A DNA stretch of 64,000 nt from Meandrina meandrites (lineage: Eukaryota > Cnidaria > Anthozoa > Scleractinia > Meandrinidae): contig OY855906.1 of NCBI GenBank assembly GCA_963693305.1, positions 5,160,001 to 5,224,000 of the forward strand, in the 5' to 3' direction. The notes under the pieces are model-generated. The model did not search any database and had not been told where the DNA came from. It worked only from the letters and a program-made list of their open reading frames with translations. Shown piece by piece: positions 46,040-57,280 of this stretch. Each line of letters begins with the position of its first letter. The first letter of the stretch is position 1. A program made the translations under genes and the position numbers.

Positions 46040-46540
46040 TCGGGCACAGATCGTCCCATACTTCATGGTGGCACACAGCCCAACCATTCGGATACAGAAA
46101 GACCTAAATTCCCAGGGCACAAAAAACAAAAGGGGGGCACAGATGGTCCCATTCATTCTCAAGGGCAAACAAAGGCCCCTAACATTTGGGCACAGATGGT
46201 CTCATTCATTCTCAAGGGCAAACAAAGGCCCCTAACACTTGGGCACAGATGGTCCCATACTTCATATAGGCACACCGGCCCTAACATTTAGATACAGAAG
46301 TTCCTGAATTTTTAGGGCGCAAAAAAGGCCCCATTCTTCGGGCACAGATGGTCCCACTCATACTCATGGGCAAGCAATCCCCCTAACAATATAAGCCCAG
46401 AACGTCTCATACTTTTTGGGGGTAAAAAACCCTGAAGTTCAGGTACAGGTGATCCCATATTCCTAGGGAGCAAGAAAGGCCCTACCTACCGGGCACATGT
46501 GGTCCCATATATCTCGTGCACAAATAGGCCCTAGAATCTG
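46040..46540. repeat. Array of about 50-bp degenerate repeats inside the retrotransposon
   Basis: About ten units of 48-54 bp are built on GGCACAGATGGTCCCAT, CTCAAGGGCA and AGGCCCCTAAC. Two adjacent units (about 46,137-46,243) are nearly identical; outer ones drift. The array lies between repeat A2 and the recombinase frame and has no long ORF. Confidence 0.85.
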
Positions 46541-46645
46541 GAGCTCAAAAGAACGAACCTTAAATTTTTGGCTCTGATAGAAATAAATGATAAATAAATA
46601 AATAAACGAATAAATCATAAGAAAAAGAAAGCGAAAATAAAAATA

Positions 46646-46908
46646 AAATAAAAGCGAGTCACCTCCAGAAAAGAGCACCAAGAGGACGAATTAGCATAAA
46701 ACCACTCCTAAATACCCTGTTCAAAACCCCTAGAGAGTTCATACCGACGAGAGAATATTTTTCCGCTAATTCCCAAACCGCGGAAAAATTCTACTCTCGT
46801 CTAAATACTCTCCACATATTCCACCCGTGCGCAACAGCAAAAACGCCAAAACAGATCATAAAAAACACAACTTTATTTGCTATCGTGTGCTCACTGGAGG
46901 CCGAACGG
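46646..46908 (-). repeat. Central fused repeat A2-B1 (263 bp)
   Basis: A2 (46646-46793) equals A1 at the right end, and B1 (46794-46908) equals B2 at the left end. The junction ATTCTA|CTCTCGTC is the expected circle-junction sequence. Confidence 0.93.
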
Positions 46909-46972
46909 CCCCAAGAGTACAAAGAAAGAAAAAAGGACAACAAAACAATATAAAATACAAGAGGAAAAACTT

Positions 46973-48031
46973 TCAGACAAAATGGATTCTCAAAGCAAGC
47001 ATCCTAAAGTTTAAATTCTCATTACCAAAGACGCTATTACATCTACCGGGAATGAAAGCTTCTTTTAAAGATGGAAGATCCATCCAGTCAACAACAAAAT
47101 CGGAAAATTTATCACCGCCGGCGCTAATCATTGGCCAGAAGGGAGCGGAATGCCACAGCGGAACAATAAGAGTCCCTGACGCCTTGCAGTTACGCATATG
47201 AAGTAACACGCGCGGAATAAGGCAAATAGGCGGACATACATAATTGTTCTCCCCCGCCCAGTTCATAATGAATGAATCAATTCCTTCCGAGCCTGGATTC
47301 CAAAATCTAGAATTGAACCTCGGAAGTTTGGCATTTAAATAATTAGCAAAGCGATCGAAAGAGTGCGGACCCCAAACAATATCAATGTTTTGAAATGTAT
47401 CCCACGAAAGACCCCAGTCATCGGGATCGTAAAGGCGGCTGAGAAAATTGGCCTGGTCATTCTGAGATCTAGGGATCCATTCCATCTCGATCGAAATACC
47501 GCGATGACAACAAATGTTAAAAATCGACAAAGCTTCAGTCTGCAAATGACCTTTACTGCTGCCAGATGAAATGATCCTGGGAACGTTCTGATTATCTGTA
47601 AACCATTTCACAGTCAATCCTGACAACTTGTCCAGTAAAGAAAGAAGAACAAATTTAACGGCCAAAATTTCTCGCACAGTAGAACTGGTATGCATTTCCT
47701 TTTCGGACCAAGTGCCAGACACAAAATCCTGACCGCATTGAACGAAATAGCCACCAAAACCAGTGTCACTTGCGTCAGAATAAACAACGCCAACAGCACT
47801 TGACTTGGGCGACATAGGCTTGCCATTAATGGAGTCGATGTTGTTCTGCCAAAATAAAAGCTCATTACGAATCTCAAGGGACACGTCCAAAGGCTGATCC
47901 CAGGAGGTTCTTTGCTCTAGGGCCGCATAACAATTTCTTGTCAACAATCTAGTAATATTACCGACAGCACACGACATAGAAATAATTTGCCCCGTAATTG
48001 AAGCAAGACCACGGGCTGAAATACCACTTTT
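46973..48031 (-). pseudogene. RNase H part of the retrotransposon pol
   Basis: It continues the RT frame after an in-frame TAA at 48034-48032. KSGISARGLASITGQIIS leads into the first Met (47977). RNase H residues are all present: VVYSDASDTGFGGY, Glu in TVREILAVKF, Asp in WFTDNQN and Asp in RSQNDQANFLSR. The C-terminal segment WGPHSFDRFANYLNAKLPRF followed by PPICLIPRVL is typical of DIRS/Ngaro pol. It ends at the stop at 46973. The domain is intact, but it can only be made if the TAA is read through or it is expressed separately. Confidence 0.88.
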
Positions 48032-49252
48032 TTAAAGACAGGAAGCAATGGAGGATTTCAGCTTGAGAATACGCTCTTCGGGAATATGAATCAAACCGTG
48101 TTGGAAGTCCAAAACCGATCCCAAGAAGACTAACTTCTGGACAGGTTCCCAATTTGATTTTTCGTCATTAGCTGTAAAACCGGCCAAAGTCAGGTCCTTA
48201 TGAACTTGAACACTAATGTTTTCAGCACTTTCGAAAGACAAATTTCCCCCGATGCCATCGTCTAGATACATCAAGGCTAAATGGCCGTGAGCCCTCCAAA
48301 ACTTAACTAATTGACGTATGACTTTTGTAAAAATATACGGCGCTGAAGTTAAACCAAAAGGTAGCACTTTAAACTCGTAGAAATGCATCACGCCATCGAC
48401 TGAAGGCCATTTGAACGACAGAAACTTCATATGTTCTTCACAAATGTCAATGTGATGATATGCCGATTTGAGGTCGAAGGAGAAGACAAACATCCCAGGC
48501 GAAAACATTTGAAGAACAGTTCTTAGATCTTCATACTTGACAGATTTTTTGACGACAAATTTGTTTAAATGAGACAAATCTAAAATAAGTCTTAACTTCC
48601 CTGAAGACTGGACAGCGACGTGCAGCGGATTACAAAATTGAGGGTATTCCTGAACTTCCCTTACACAGCCACGAGCCATCAACTCTGAAATAGCCTCCCG
48701 AACAAAACTATCCCTACGAAGGGCGGAAGATCTATTTTCAATCGAAAACGGTAAAGGTGATTCCATAAAGAGAATCTTGTAACCATTCTGGATAATGTCT
48801 AGAACAAAGTCCGAAGCCTGGATAGTATCACGCCAAAATGTGAAGTTCGCATGCAGTTTTCCTTGAGTAAAGCTGGATGCCTCGATATCCTGTTCAAATT
48901 CGTACTGATCCAAAAAATTAAGGTTTTGATCCTGAAGACAACGGTTTGTCTTTGGTGGGGCACATATTGGCCCAGTGACCTCGTTTACCGCATCGAAAGC
49001 ACATGTCGAGGCCTCTGAATGAGTTGTAAGGGTATCGACCTTGGGGACGAAAATAACTAGTAGCTGGAGGAAAAGAGCTAAACGTACCGCCAACTCTGGA
49101 GGCGCTAGAAGATGAAGGCGCAGAAGAGGAACCTTTAGGACTAGTTTTCCTCTTTTTCTCTTGCAGTGTTTTAATCTTAGCGGCGGCTCTTTTCTCGGCT
49201 TTTTTAATCTTCGAAGCGTCGGCCTCGTCGTCGGCCAAATCGTCGCAAACAT
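48032..49252 (-). CDS. Reverse transcriptase of the retrotransposon, ends at in-frame TAA
   Basis: RT motifs in order: KLRLILDLSHLNKFV, FVFSFDLKSAYHHIDI, LPFGLTSAPYIFTKV and the catalytic LMYLDDGIG. The first Met (49252) lies in the overlap with gag, and the residues there are a shadow of gag. RT-like sequence begins near 49,000 (NLNFLDQYEFEQD), so pol is probably entered from gag by a frameshift or by splicing. The frame closes with SSIASCL then TAA (48034-48032), after which the same frame continues directly into RNase H. A single base change would explain this, so the copy is probably a slightly damaged recent insertion. Confidence 0.88.
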   Translation of the reverse strand: MFATIWPTTRPTLRRLKKPRKEPPLRLKHCKRKRGKLVLKVPLLRLHLLAPPELAVRLALFLQLLVIFVPKVDTLTTHSEASTCAFDAVNEVTGPICAPPKTNRCLQDQNLNFLDQYEFEQDIEASSFTQGKLHANFTFWRDTIQASDFVLDIIQNGYKILFMESPLPFSIENRSSALRRDSFVREAISELMARGCVREVQEYPQFCNPLHVAVQSSGKLRLILDLSHLNKFVVKKSVKYEDLRTVLQMFSPGMFVFSFDLKSAYHHIDICEEHMKFLSFKWPSVDGVMHFYEFKVLPFGLTSAPYIFTKVIRQLVKFWRAHGHLALMYLDDGIGGNLSFESAENISVQVHKDLTLAGFTANDEKSNWEPVQKLVFLGSVLDFQHGLIHIPEERILKLKSSIASCL

Positions 49253-49643
49253 ACTCTTGCACCGTAGCCCAACCGAATTCAGATTTGTCGGCCAATTTAA
49301 TAATTTTTTGCCTATTATTTAGCAAAGAAATACCTTTGTTAAGCTCTTCCTTGGCTTTAGGAATATTTCCACCTTCCAGGGCCTTCAGGGCCGAATTACT
49401 CGTCTTGGCCACTTTGCGGTTGAAACTAAACTGTTGCTCGTTTCCTTTCTTCTTGAAGACGTAATTGTCGGGCTGAAGATCCGTCGCAATTTGAACCGCT
49501 AAATCAGACTGGGCTTGAAGCAGGTTGGTCTGTAGTCCTTGGATCTGGGAGTTAACGGCTGATAAAATTGCATTTTTCTGGGCATCTAAAATAGCACTAA
49601 GTTCTGGAGAAATAGAGGTGCTGGCTCCTGCTGAGTCTTCCAT
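48918..49643 (-). CDS. Gag-like protein with zinc knuckle
   Basis: The 241 codons start at MEDSAGASTSISPELS, 18 bp inside repeat A1. Residues 1-60 are helical and Gln-rich; a charged middle region (EFGWATVQEYVCDDLADDE) follows; then a Lys-rich and a Ser-rich linker. A CCHC knuckle CFRCGKRGHWANMC lies about ten residues from the end. It binds nucleic acid and packages the RNA by family analogy. It overlaps the pol frame by up to 335 bp. Confidence 0.88.
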   Translation of the reverse strand: MEDSAGASTSISPELSAILDAQKNAILSAVNSQIQGLQTNLLQAQSDLAVQIATDLQPDNYVFKKKGNEQQFSFNRKVAKTSNSALKALEGGNIPKAKEELNKGISLLNNRQKIIKLADKSEFGWATVQEYVCDDLADDEADASKIKKAEKRAAAKIKTLQEKKRKTSPKGSSSAPSSSSASRVGGTFSSFPPATSYFRPQGRYPYNSFRGLDMCFRCGKRGHWANMCPTKDKPLSSGSKP

Positions 49644-49660
49644 AAGGATGAGAGCAACAC

Positions 49661-49808
49661 AAATAAAAGCGAGTCACCTCCAGAAAAGAGCACCAAGAGG
49701 ACGAATTAGCATAAAACCACTCCTAAATACCCTGTTCAAAACCCCTAGAGAGTTCATACCGACGAGAGAATATTTTTCCGCTAATTCCCAAACCGCGGAA
49801 AAATTCTA
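49661..49808 (-). repeat. Split repeat A1 (terminal)
   Basis: It matches A2 (46646-46793) over 148 bp. The outer end is AAAAATTCTA and the host flank then begins TTTTCGTCGCC, similar to the CTCTCGTC at the other terminus. Confidence 0.93.
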
Positions 49809-52800
49809 TTTTCGTCGCCAAAACGGGGGTCATGGTCCCAGGCGTTCCTTGCATGGACCGCGGAAACTGGGGATGAGAGTAGAAATTTCGGGAGCCAACA
49901 AGATCACGAATAGTGCAATCGATTTACCGTTGTGATCAATCAATTAAATTTCGATGGACCTCGAGTTGGTTCATCGGCAGTCGCCTTTTCCTCGAGTTCG
50001 GACCAATCTCCACGATCGTCAATGGCTATGCTGTTTTTCCTTTTGAACAGGGAAAATATTTGTCTCTCCTGGGCTTAAAATGAAAAGAAGACCAAAAGTG
50101 GAAGATTGTGAATTACAGAGTGCTAAAACCTCGCTGGTGAAGGATTTATGACGGCAACGAGGCCATGTGTCATTCCGCTTTGACGCATGCGAATGTAGTT
50201 TGTAAGCAATTGACACACTAGTTTACGGACTTTTCCTGCTTTTCAAGACTTCAGTATTGCTACCAATCTGGATGGAATTTTTGGAAGGATCGGTAAGCTA
50301 TCAAGTGAAAAAATTGACTGCAAAAGCCATCTGCTAAAATCTATTGAAACTTTTGCTTTGGCGTGAATAGCAGAATACTGAAATTTAAGTTAACTTATAT
50401 GCAAATTTGTTACACGCTTGCAATGTGGAATTAGCCATTTCCGAGTTGCCCTTTGCCTCAATTTCAAAACGAGTCTACGTGCGAAACCATTGAAATGAAA
50501 ATGACTTTGATTTGCATGAAAATGGTCGTGAAGGTGAAACTCTTTTTCATATGAATGGTTTCGCACGTACACTCGTTTTGAAAGAGGCAGAAAATAACTC
50601 GGAAATGGCCTATTTCATTTTTGAGTCAAATGCGCATGCGCATTAGACTCTATGTAGTAGAAAAAAAGCTGTCAGCAACCCCAAGGGAATGGTTCGGGAT
50701 CGATAATCGTTCGGTGTAATTGTGCTTAAACAATAGCCCGTCTCATTGCGGGCTTGGTGCGGTGATCGTAATCCAATCAGGAAGCAAGGATGTTAACGAA
50801 GCAACGGTCGAACGGAGCTCGAGCACGACACGCACTTGTAAAAGACATTGTCATGTATGTAATTGGAATAAATGTTTTACAGTGAAAAATGATATTAATC
50901 CTCGTTTTCAAGTGTGAAGCCACTGAAAATGTTCTCCTTCCAGCTGCATGTTTTTTTATAATCCCTGGAAAACGCGACGTGAAATCGACATCCGGAAGTG
51001 ACATTTATGTTCATAAACAAAAAATAACTTTGAAAAAAATGGAAAATTAAAAAAGATTGTAGTCAGCAATTGATTGTTCAATTCAAATAGAGTTTTGTTT
51101 TCACCATTCAAGATTCAATCTAGAGCTTGAAAACAAGACAGTGTAATCAAATTACATTTCGCGCAATATTTGCATAAATATTGAGACTTGCCAAAAAGTA
51201 AGACAGAATGAAAACTCGCTTTAATAGTTATTGAATTCTGATCTGATTGTTATTTCCATGTATTGACTATTTGAAATCTGTTCTCACTCATGGAAACCCA
51301 ATTTTTGCATTCAACTGCTTGCAGTGTTTAATAGACGTGAAAATATTTCGCTTAATTAAATTACATTCTGCACGCAATGTTTTCTTTGCTCTCCTGTGTC
51401 GAAACGTTTAAGGAAATTGAAATCTTTGTCGAGCAGTATTGCATAAATTGCAAAGGAATTGAAAAAAAATATATTTTGGCTTATTTTGATGGGATTTAGA
51501 ATATTTAGAATACTGAATAAGCGACTGTATCTTGTCTATCTATGGGGCGGACCATTATTTTTTTGGAAGCTGGGGGATGAAAATTTTTCCAAGACAAACA
51601 ACTTTTTTTTCTGTATCGTTGTCTGTGAAAACAATTTTTTTTCCGGTGTCATCTTCCTGCAGACAGTTTTGTTCATGCCTGCAAAAAATTTAGTTTTTTT
51701 TTTTGCTTTTGCAAACAAATTTTTCAGGATCCCAACCCCCCCTCTAAATCTGTACGATCTTCCTATGGTCTACAACGCACTAATCTTTTAACATGAGTCG
51801 ATGAACTCAAACCCTAAGTAACATGTTTTTCCTATTTCAAATAAAACATTTCGTCAACTTTCTAAATATATACTGTATACGTAAGAGAACGAAATATCAT
51901 CGACTTCTTCTGAACCACTCTTACTACCAAAGCTCTACTACACCTCTTGCTCTATGCCATAAATACCGAAACTACTTCAACATATTTCAACCGCACTAAC
52001 AATATATGACGCATTAGACTCATGTACCCACTGGTGGCCTTCATTTTTTTTCGCGCGGAGAGCCTGCTCGCAGGCTAACCCACTAGGTACTATTTTTGAG
52101 TTATTTTTTCAAAAAAATAACTCTTAGTCGGCGCGATGGACCGTGTAGTCAGTGGAGTATGTTTGTATATCACACCAATCACGTTTGAGGTACTATCAGA
52201 ACCAATGAAATTGCAGTTTATAAAGGGGAAGTAATCTGACACAGTTGTAAGCGAGAGATTTCATTCGAAGATTTGAAACAAATACTCCAGGTGTACTACA
52301 CTTTAAAAGCTTTCCTAAGAATATAGTTTTTGATTTGATTCGTTTATTACTTCGTTTATTACTTTTCGATTACTCAATGGAGGCATGGTGTTTTCAAGAA
52401 AAACAAAAGTGTCATGTTACAAAAGTGAGATAAACAAAAGTGTCATGTTACATGCGTTTTAGAAAAACAAAGGTATCGTTTTACAGTGTTTGACAAAAAC
52501 ACAAAAGTATCCTGTAACAAACGAAAGTATCGCGTCACGATTGTAAAAAAACTAGCTACAAAATAAGCGCTAACAGAATAAGCCATTTCGTGACATTTTG
52601 ACAATTAAATTAGTTCTTGTTTTTTCTAAATGATAAAAATTTACTACTGAACGAAACAGTTTTGACGTAACAAATTGCACGTAAAAATTATTTTGTCTGC
52701 AACATTTTTTTTTTCAAAAAGTGCCTCTTAGTCGTAGCAAGGGGCTATGTAGTTAGTGATGCACCATGCACAAATAGCTCAACCCTCCCAACAGGACTAA

Positions 52801-53044
52801 CACCCAGTCTTACCCCAAGCAACAATCAATTGAAAAAATAACTCCTGCACGCTTAGCGTGCCTATGTTTACATTTTGTCGCTTTTCCAGTTCTTCGAAAC
52901 ATTGTTTGCTTAATCTTAAAGGAAATTTAATCTGAAAAAACGTTTCTTCCAACTGTTTTTTTACTTCTTCAGCTTAAGTTAGGATTTTTAGGCTTTCGAA
53001 GCGAACAATGTGTTTGGATTTGAGACGTGATTGTTATCTGATAC
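49809..53044. other. AT-rich intergenic region with a few repeats
   Basis: One MITE lies at 50,433-50,610. Near 52,384-52,540 AACAAAAGTGTCATGTTAC and variants recur. Around 52,097 GAGTTATTTTTTC pairs with the GAAAAAAATAACTC-like sequence just after it. No gene is supportable. Confidence 0.5.
50433..50610. mobile_element. MITE with GCCATTTCCGAGTT ends
   Basis: Left arm AGCCATTTCCGAGTTG and right arm AACTCGGAAATGGCCT; inner pairing continues through CGAGTCTACGTGCGAAACCATT and its inverse. No ORF. Confidence 0.75.
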
Positions 53045-54916
53045 CAGAAGTCCATAACTAGAAGGCGACATCTCTGGTAATAGGCCTTGAGATATGTCTT
53101 TCGATTGTAGGCTATTTTTAGAACAGCTTTGCCGCGAACAAGTAGCCAATCAGGTTGAAGTATTTTTCAATTCGCGCCTTTGATTGGTTGAACAAATTTT
53201 TGAAGAAAAGCAGAACTGCAGAGGACGAGCGAAATCGCTGTTTGTTGGTCATCATTATTTCCGTTTTGTGAGGATTAAATCGTCCGGACAAGAATCATTA
53301 GGCCATCTTTCATCGATGATGATAGCATCGAAGTTGTAAAAATTCGGAGCATCCAAGTGAGCGAGAGGACCTAAGTGTTTTGGCAGCGAGCAAGAGAGAC
53401 TAATTCCGAGTCAAATTCACAATGCGAAGACACTAAAGATTAATGGTACTCTCAAGATGAAGACAGGCATTAAGAGAGCAAGTACATTTTGGCACATAGG
53501 TAATCACATGATTTCGAGTGCAATTTGGGATAAATCAGCACGAGTAAATGTTTCAAAGGCTAACCAAATTGCACGAGCCCGTAGGGCGAGTGCAATTTGT
53601 AGTCTTTGAAAAATTGACGAGTGCTGATTTATCCCAAATTGCACGAGAAAAATCATGTGATTTCTTGTTAATAATACACATACAAAAATTTCTCTGCAAG
53701 TGGATAACAAACAACTTCAAACAAGGTGTGTTCGGTCGCTTACCTTTCCGAATCGTTGTTAAAATATTACGGAGTTGCCAAGCTTTGTAAATCCAAATAC
53801 TGCTACGGAATTTTAAAGCTCTCTGTCATGCATTATCAGGTGCTTTTATCCTCATTCAGTTACATGGGAATGAGCTGAAATGTGCGACTTCAATTCAGGC
53901 TTGTAATCTTCCGTCTTTACGAGCTGTCGCAAAAGAAAATCCTCGATTGATAGCCTTCAGAAGTTTCGTAGAGCCTCTTTTGTTCTGCACAAACGTCCAC
54001 TGATAATACACTGATAATTTTCGTTAAATCGGTCTAACTTTGCATTAATTGATGGTTTTGTTCTCTCCAAACCCTCCGACAGCGGCCGCCATTTTGTTTG
54101 GCGCGCTTTCGCGGCTTTCCTGTCAATCAACTTAATTTCAACTTTCTGCACTCAATTTCATCTTTTTGCACTCAATTTCCACTTTCTGCACTGTTTGGGA
54201 TTAATTGACGTGCTCTCAGCCAATGAGCTTGCTGACATTTTTGCATGTGTATTATTAGTTTGAGAACAACATTCAGAGAAAACGACAAGTTTGGCGAGTT
54301 TCGCATGTTTTTGTAATTATAAGGACGGCATGACAACAAAAGACTGACTAAGGTAATGTACTTGTTTTAATATGAATAGAAATACGAGTTTAATTCATCG
54401 AACAATGATGATTTCATTCACAGCCGTCAAAAGTTTAATTCAAGTTGTGCTTCCCGGGCACTTCGCAGCAGCTATCGTTCTGTGTATGCTGTTCAGTATT
54501 TTAACACGAGGATATGCTGTACAAAATAAAGACACACTTTCCTACTAAAAGTTTGGGGAACTTGTGTTCAGAATTCCCTCGTAAATTATAAAAAGTCGAC
54601 CCGCTTGTTTTGTGAGTTTGTCTTCGGAGACCCGGCGACGGGTTGCTTTTTCACTCGCCTTCAAATGCCACTGAACAGACGTTTGAAATCACTATTTACG
54701 ATACTACTTCTGTCGAAATGAGAATTTTCATGTGATTTCATTTATTTCACCTGCCACTTTCCAAAATATTCGGCCGCAACTTAGAACTCCAATGGTGTCG
54801 AAATAGTGGGTCACGTCATTTTCTCGCGAGCACATCAGTTTCTAAAAATAGCCTACACGCGAAAGACATAACACGCGCGCCAATACCAGATGTAGACTTC
54901 TAGTTATGGACTTCTG
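53045..54916. mobile_element. 1.87-kb TIR element, TSD CTGATAC
   Basis: Arms of about 80 bp begin CAGAAGTCCATAACTAGAAG at both ends and include GACATATCT/GACATAACA and TGTAGGCTATTTTTAGAA. CTGATAC is duplicated at 53038-53044 and 54917-54923. No transposase is recognised in the interior. A smaller MITE is nested at 53,498-53,667. Confidence 0.82.
53498..53667. mobile_element. Palindromic MITE nested in the 1.87-kb element
   Basis: Left arm TAATCACATGATTTCGAGTG and right arm ending CACGAGAAAAATCATGTGAT, with long inner pairing (AATTTGGGATAAATCAGCAC). A partial copy lies at 18,070-18,172. Confidence 0.75.
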
Positions 54917-54923
54917 CTGATAC

Positions 54924-57170
54924 GCATTCTTTCACGGAGTATCTGGCCTTCCTTAGGGGAGGGGCGAAGGGAGGGAGAGAGGGGAGGAAGGCCTGACACA
55001 AACCTTTTAATTGGCTTATGTCGAACATTCAGATTCTGTATGTTGCGCTGATTGGTTAATTCACAATGGGCTCTGACGTCACACCACCGGACTTTGGAGG
55101 CGCTCTGCAGTTCTTTCCTGAGAGAACAGGAATTATGCCTCGGAAGCCTGCTTATCAAACGGAAAGACGCCGTCGGAATTTTAGCGACTGGCTACGGATA
55201 AAGTCTGATTATTTTTGGTTGTCAGTCCGCTTGACTTGATCCGAAAACAACAAGGCGAGAGACTAAATGCAAGTGGTGTGAAAGCAGCTTTACTTGAAGA
55301 TTTCAATGACGACAAGCGATCGATCGATTGTACATGTACAAGTTCTAGTCGCCTGCAGGGAAATCGGCAAATCAAAACATCGGTTGTTTGAGATTTAACA
55401 CAAGTGTGAGAAAACTAATAAAGCGAATGAAAGTTTGCGAACAAATTGATTCACCAGAGACGAACAACAATGCTCCCGTGCACTAGTTTTCCGATCAAGG
55501 ATATTCGTTTAGAGTCTAAGGGCGCGTTCGTTTGGGAATATTCTGGAATAAGAATATATTCTGGAATATATTCCAGCTATTCCGCTCCTGGGAGCAGAAT
55601 AGCCGGAATGGAAATCCGAGTATTCCGGAATAGGAAGAGCGGCTAAACGAACGCTAACTTGCATTATTCCAATTATTCTTATTCCGGATTGATCCCCGAT
55701 CCCAAACGAACGCGACCTAAAATGTACCAGCTTCGGTTGTAAGTTAAGTTTTAATTTTTGTTGAACTGTCGTCGTGCGTAGTTGCACGTTCCTTCGATTT
55801 TAGGTCCGTGAAAAATGGCTTTTCCTTCGAGAAAAATGGTAACACGAAGCGCACGCTGAATTATATTTTTCCTGACCGGCAAAATCACAACAGAGCCGTC
55901 GACGGATTCGTTTAGGGTGTAACCCTATTCAGGCCGGGCTTTTTTGGATCTTTTCAGACCGGCAGGGGGGGGGGATTCCGCCCCCCACTCCGTAACTTCC
56001 AGAATCACAATGAAACTTAGATGATGTATAGTATGTCCAAAAATCTATCTTTTGATATACGTCACGTGGGATGATAACGTCATATCACGTGAAAATTACA
56101 TCATGATGTCAAAACAGCCGCCATCTTGGGTCCACTATCTTGGATTTCATAATTTTTCCAAAACGTCAGAAAACCGCCCAAAATTACTGAAAAATACTCA
56201 AAATCTATAAAAATGTGCAAAAAAACCTAAAATAGGTGAAAATAATTGAATTAAAGTTAAAGAAATTTGGGAAAACATGTCTGTTAAAATGACGTTGCCA
56301 TGGTAACGTCAACTTCCAAACACAACAACTTATCCACCACATTTATTCCCAGATAAATTTTAGATAAAGTTGCAAAGTTTGGCAGCGTTCGGTTGAATCT
56401 TGAAAAAATTATAAACGTTCAAAGTCAGCGCAGGCAAACCAACTTTACCATTGTCTTTATTTTTGTTGGCTGCGAAGAAAAACGCTGTTATCATGTCGTT
56501 TCGATAGGACAGCTCAGTTTTGACTGCCGCTCGTACTAAGGGCAAAGTCGCCGTATGCAAGGCCAAAACGCTGGCTACGAAGCCCGAGTCAACGCTCTTA
56601 GAGCGTCTAGTTCTTCATAGCTTATGTTAATTTCATTGACTTGAATATCTAGTCATGAAATTTTAATTATTCGGAGTTTGCTTCATTTTATTTTACCTCA
56701 AACTGTCAGCTGGTCCTGTATCATGTTCTACCGCCAAGTCAATTTTCGACAGAAATTGAAATTCTTTCATTTTCTTTACGGAAGTCTAACGTCATGTACT
56801 AATTTATCATAAACTCTTAATCATAAAGATACATTACTTGTTTTACAATTGGCGCTCCATACTGGGGATATTATACATGTGTCAGCAATGTTCCACACAT
56901 CTTCGTTGCCATCTCCTTGTTTAGCTATGAGGAGGCGGGCCCTGTCCCTTTTAAAGGACAATTCAAAGTCAAATTTCTGTAGACGCAGTGACACCTTCGA
57001 CAAGCTCTTTGGTGCACGAAATGAGGAGCCTTCGTTCTTGCCGACTTTTTTTCGCCGATTTTTTTTTGCCCGTTACGACTTTCCCTCGCCCCCACTAACT
57101 GCCCCTGGGTCTCCGAGGATGTGGTGCACTCAACAGATTAAAAAATGAAGTATGAAGGGACAATTCCGTC
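54924..57170. other. Intergenic region with repeats, no supportable gene
   Basis: 55,521-55,716 is a MITE with CGCGTTCGTTTGGGA ends. The part 55,860-56,560 holds G/C runs and GATGATAACGTCATATCACG-type wording that looks like old interspersed repeat. Nothing coding is recognised. Confidence 0.5.
55521..55716. mobile_element. MITE with GGCGCGTTCGTTTGGGA ends
   Basis: The left CGCGTTCGTTTGGGA and right TCCCAAACGAACGCG are exact inverses. The interior is built of GGAATAT/ATTCC words. Element identity is unknown and the target duplication is unclear. Confidence 0.7.
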
Positions 57171-57280
57171 TATGAGACGCGCCTGCAGGGAATCATGGGA
57201 GTTGTATTCAACAAAACAGATCGAAGACTTGGCAACGTGGAATACAACTACCATATGATTCACTGCAGGCGCGTCTCATA
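57171..57280. mobile_element. 110-bp foldback MITE
   Basis: Ends TATGAGACGCGCCTGCAG and CTGCAGGCGCGTCTCATA are exact inverses, and the arms continue through GTTGTATTC/GAATACAAC. The outer TA may be the target duplication. Confidence 0.8.

Larger units (their letters stand above)
44537..49808 (-). mobile_element. Ngaro/PAT-like tyrosine-recombinase retrotransposon, 5.27 kb
   Basis: The order on the minus strand is terminal repeat A1, gag, RT, RNase H, central repeat B1A2, tyrosine recombinase, terminal repeat B2. The 115-bp B copies (44537-44651, 46794-46908) differ at one base by eye, and the 148-bp A copies (46646-46793, 49661-49808) look identical. A2 and B1 abut exactly at 46793/46794, so the central repeat is the fused form of the two ends. 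This is the split-direct-repeat plan of PAT/Ngaro elements, which replicate through a circle and integrate with a tyrosine recombinase, without target duplication. No DAM-type methyltransferase is seen, which fits Ngaro better than DIRS1. High repeat identity indicates recent insertion, though RT is interrupted by a stop. Confidence 0.92.

Noticed and set aside
46040..46540. Regular 50-bp repeats as a possible CRISPR-like array
   Set aside because: There is no repeat/spacer alternation, units drift throughout, and the setting is a eukaryotic retrotransposon.
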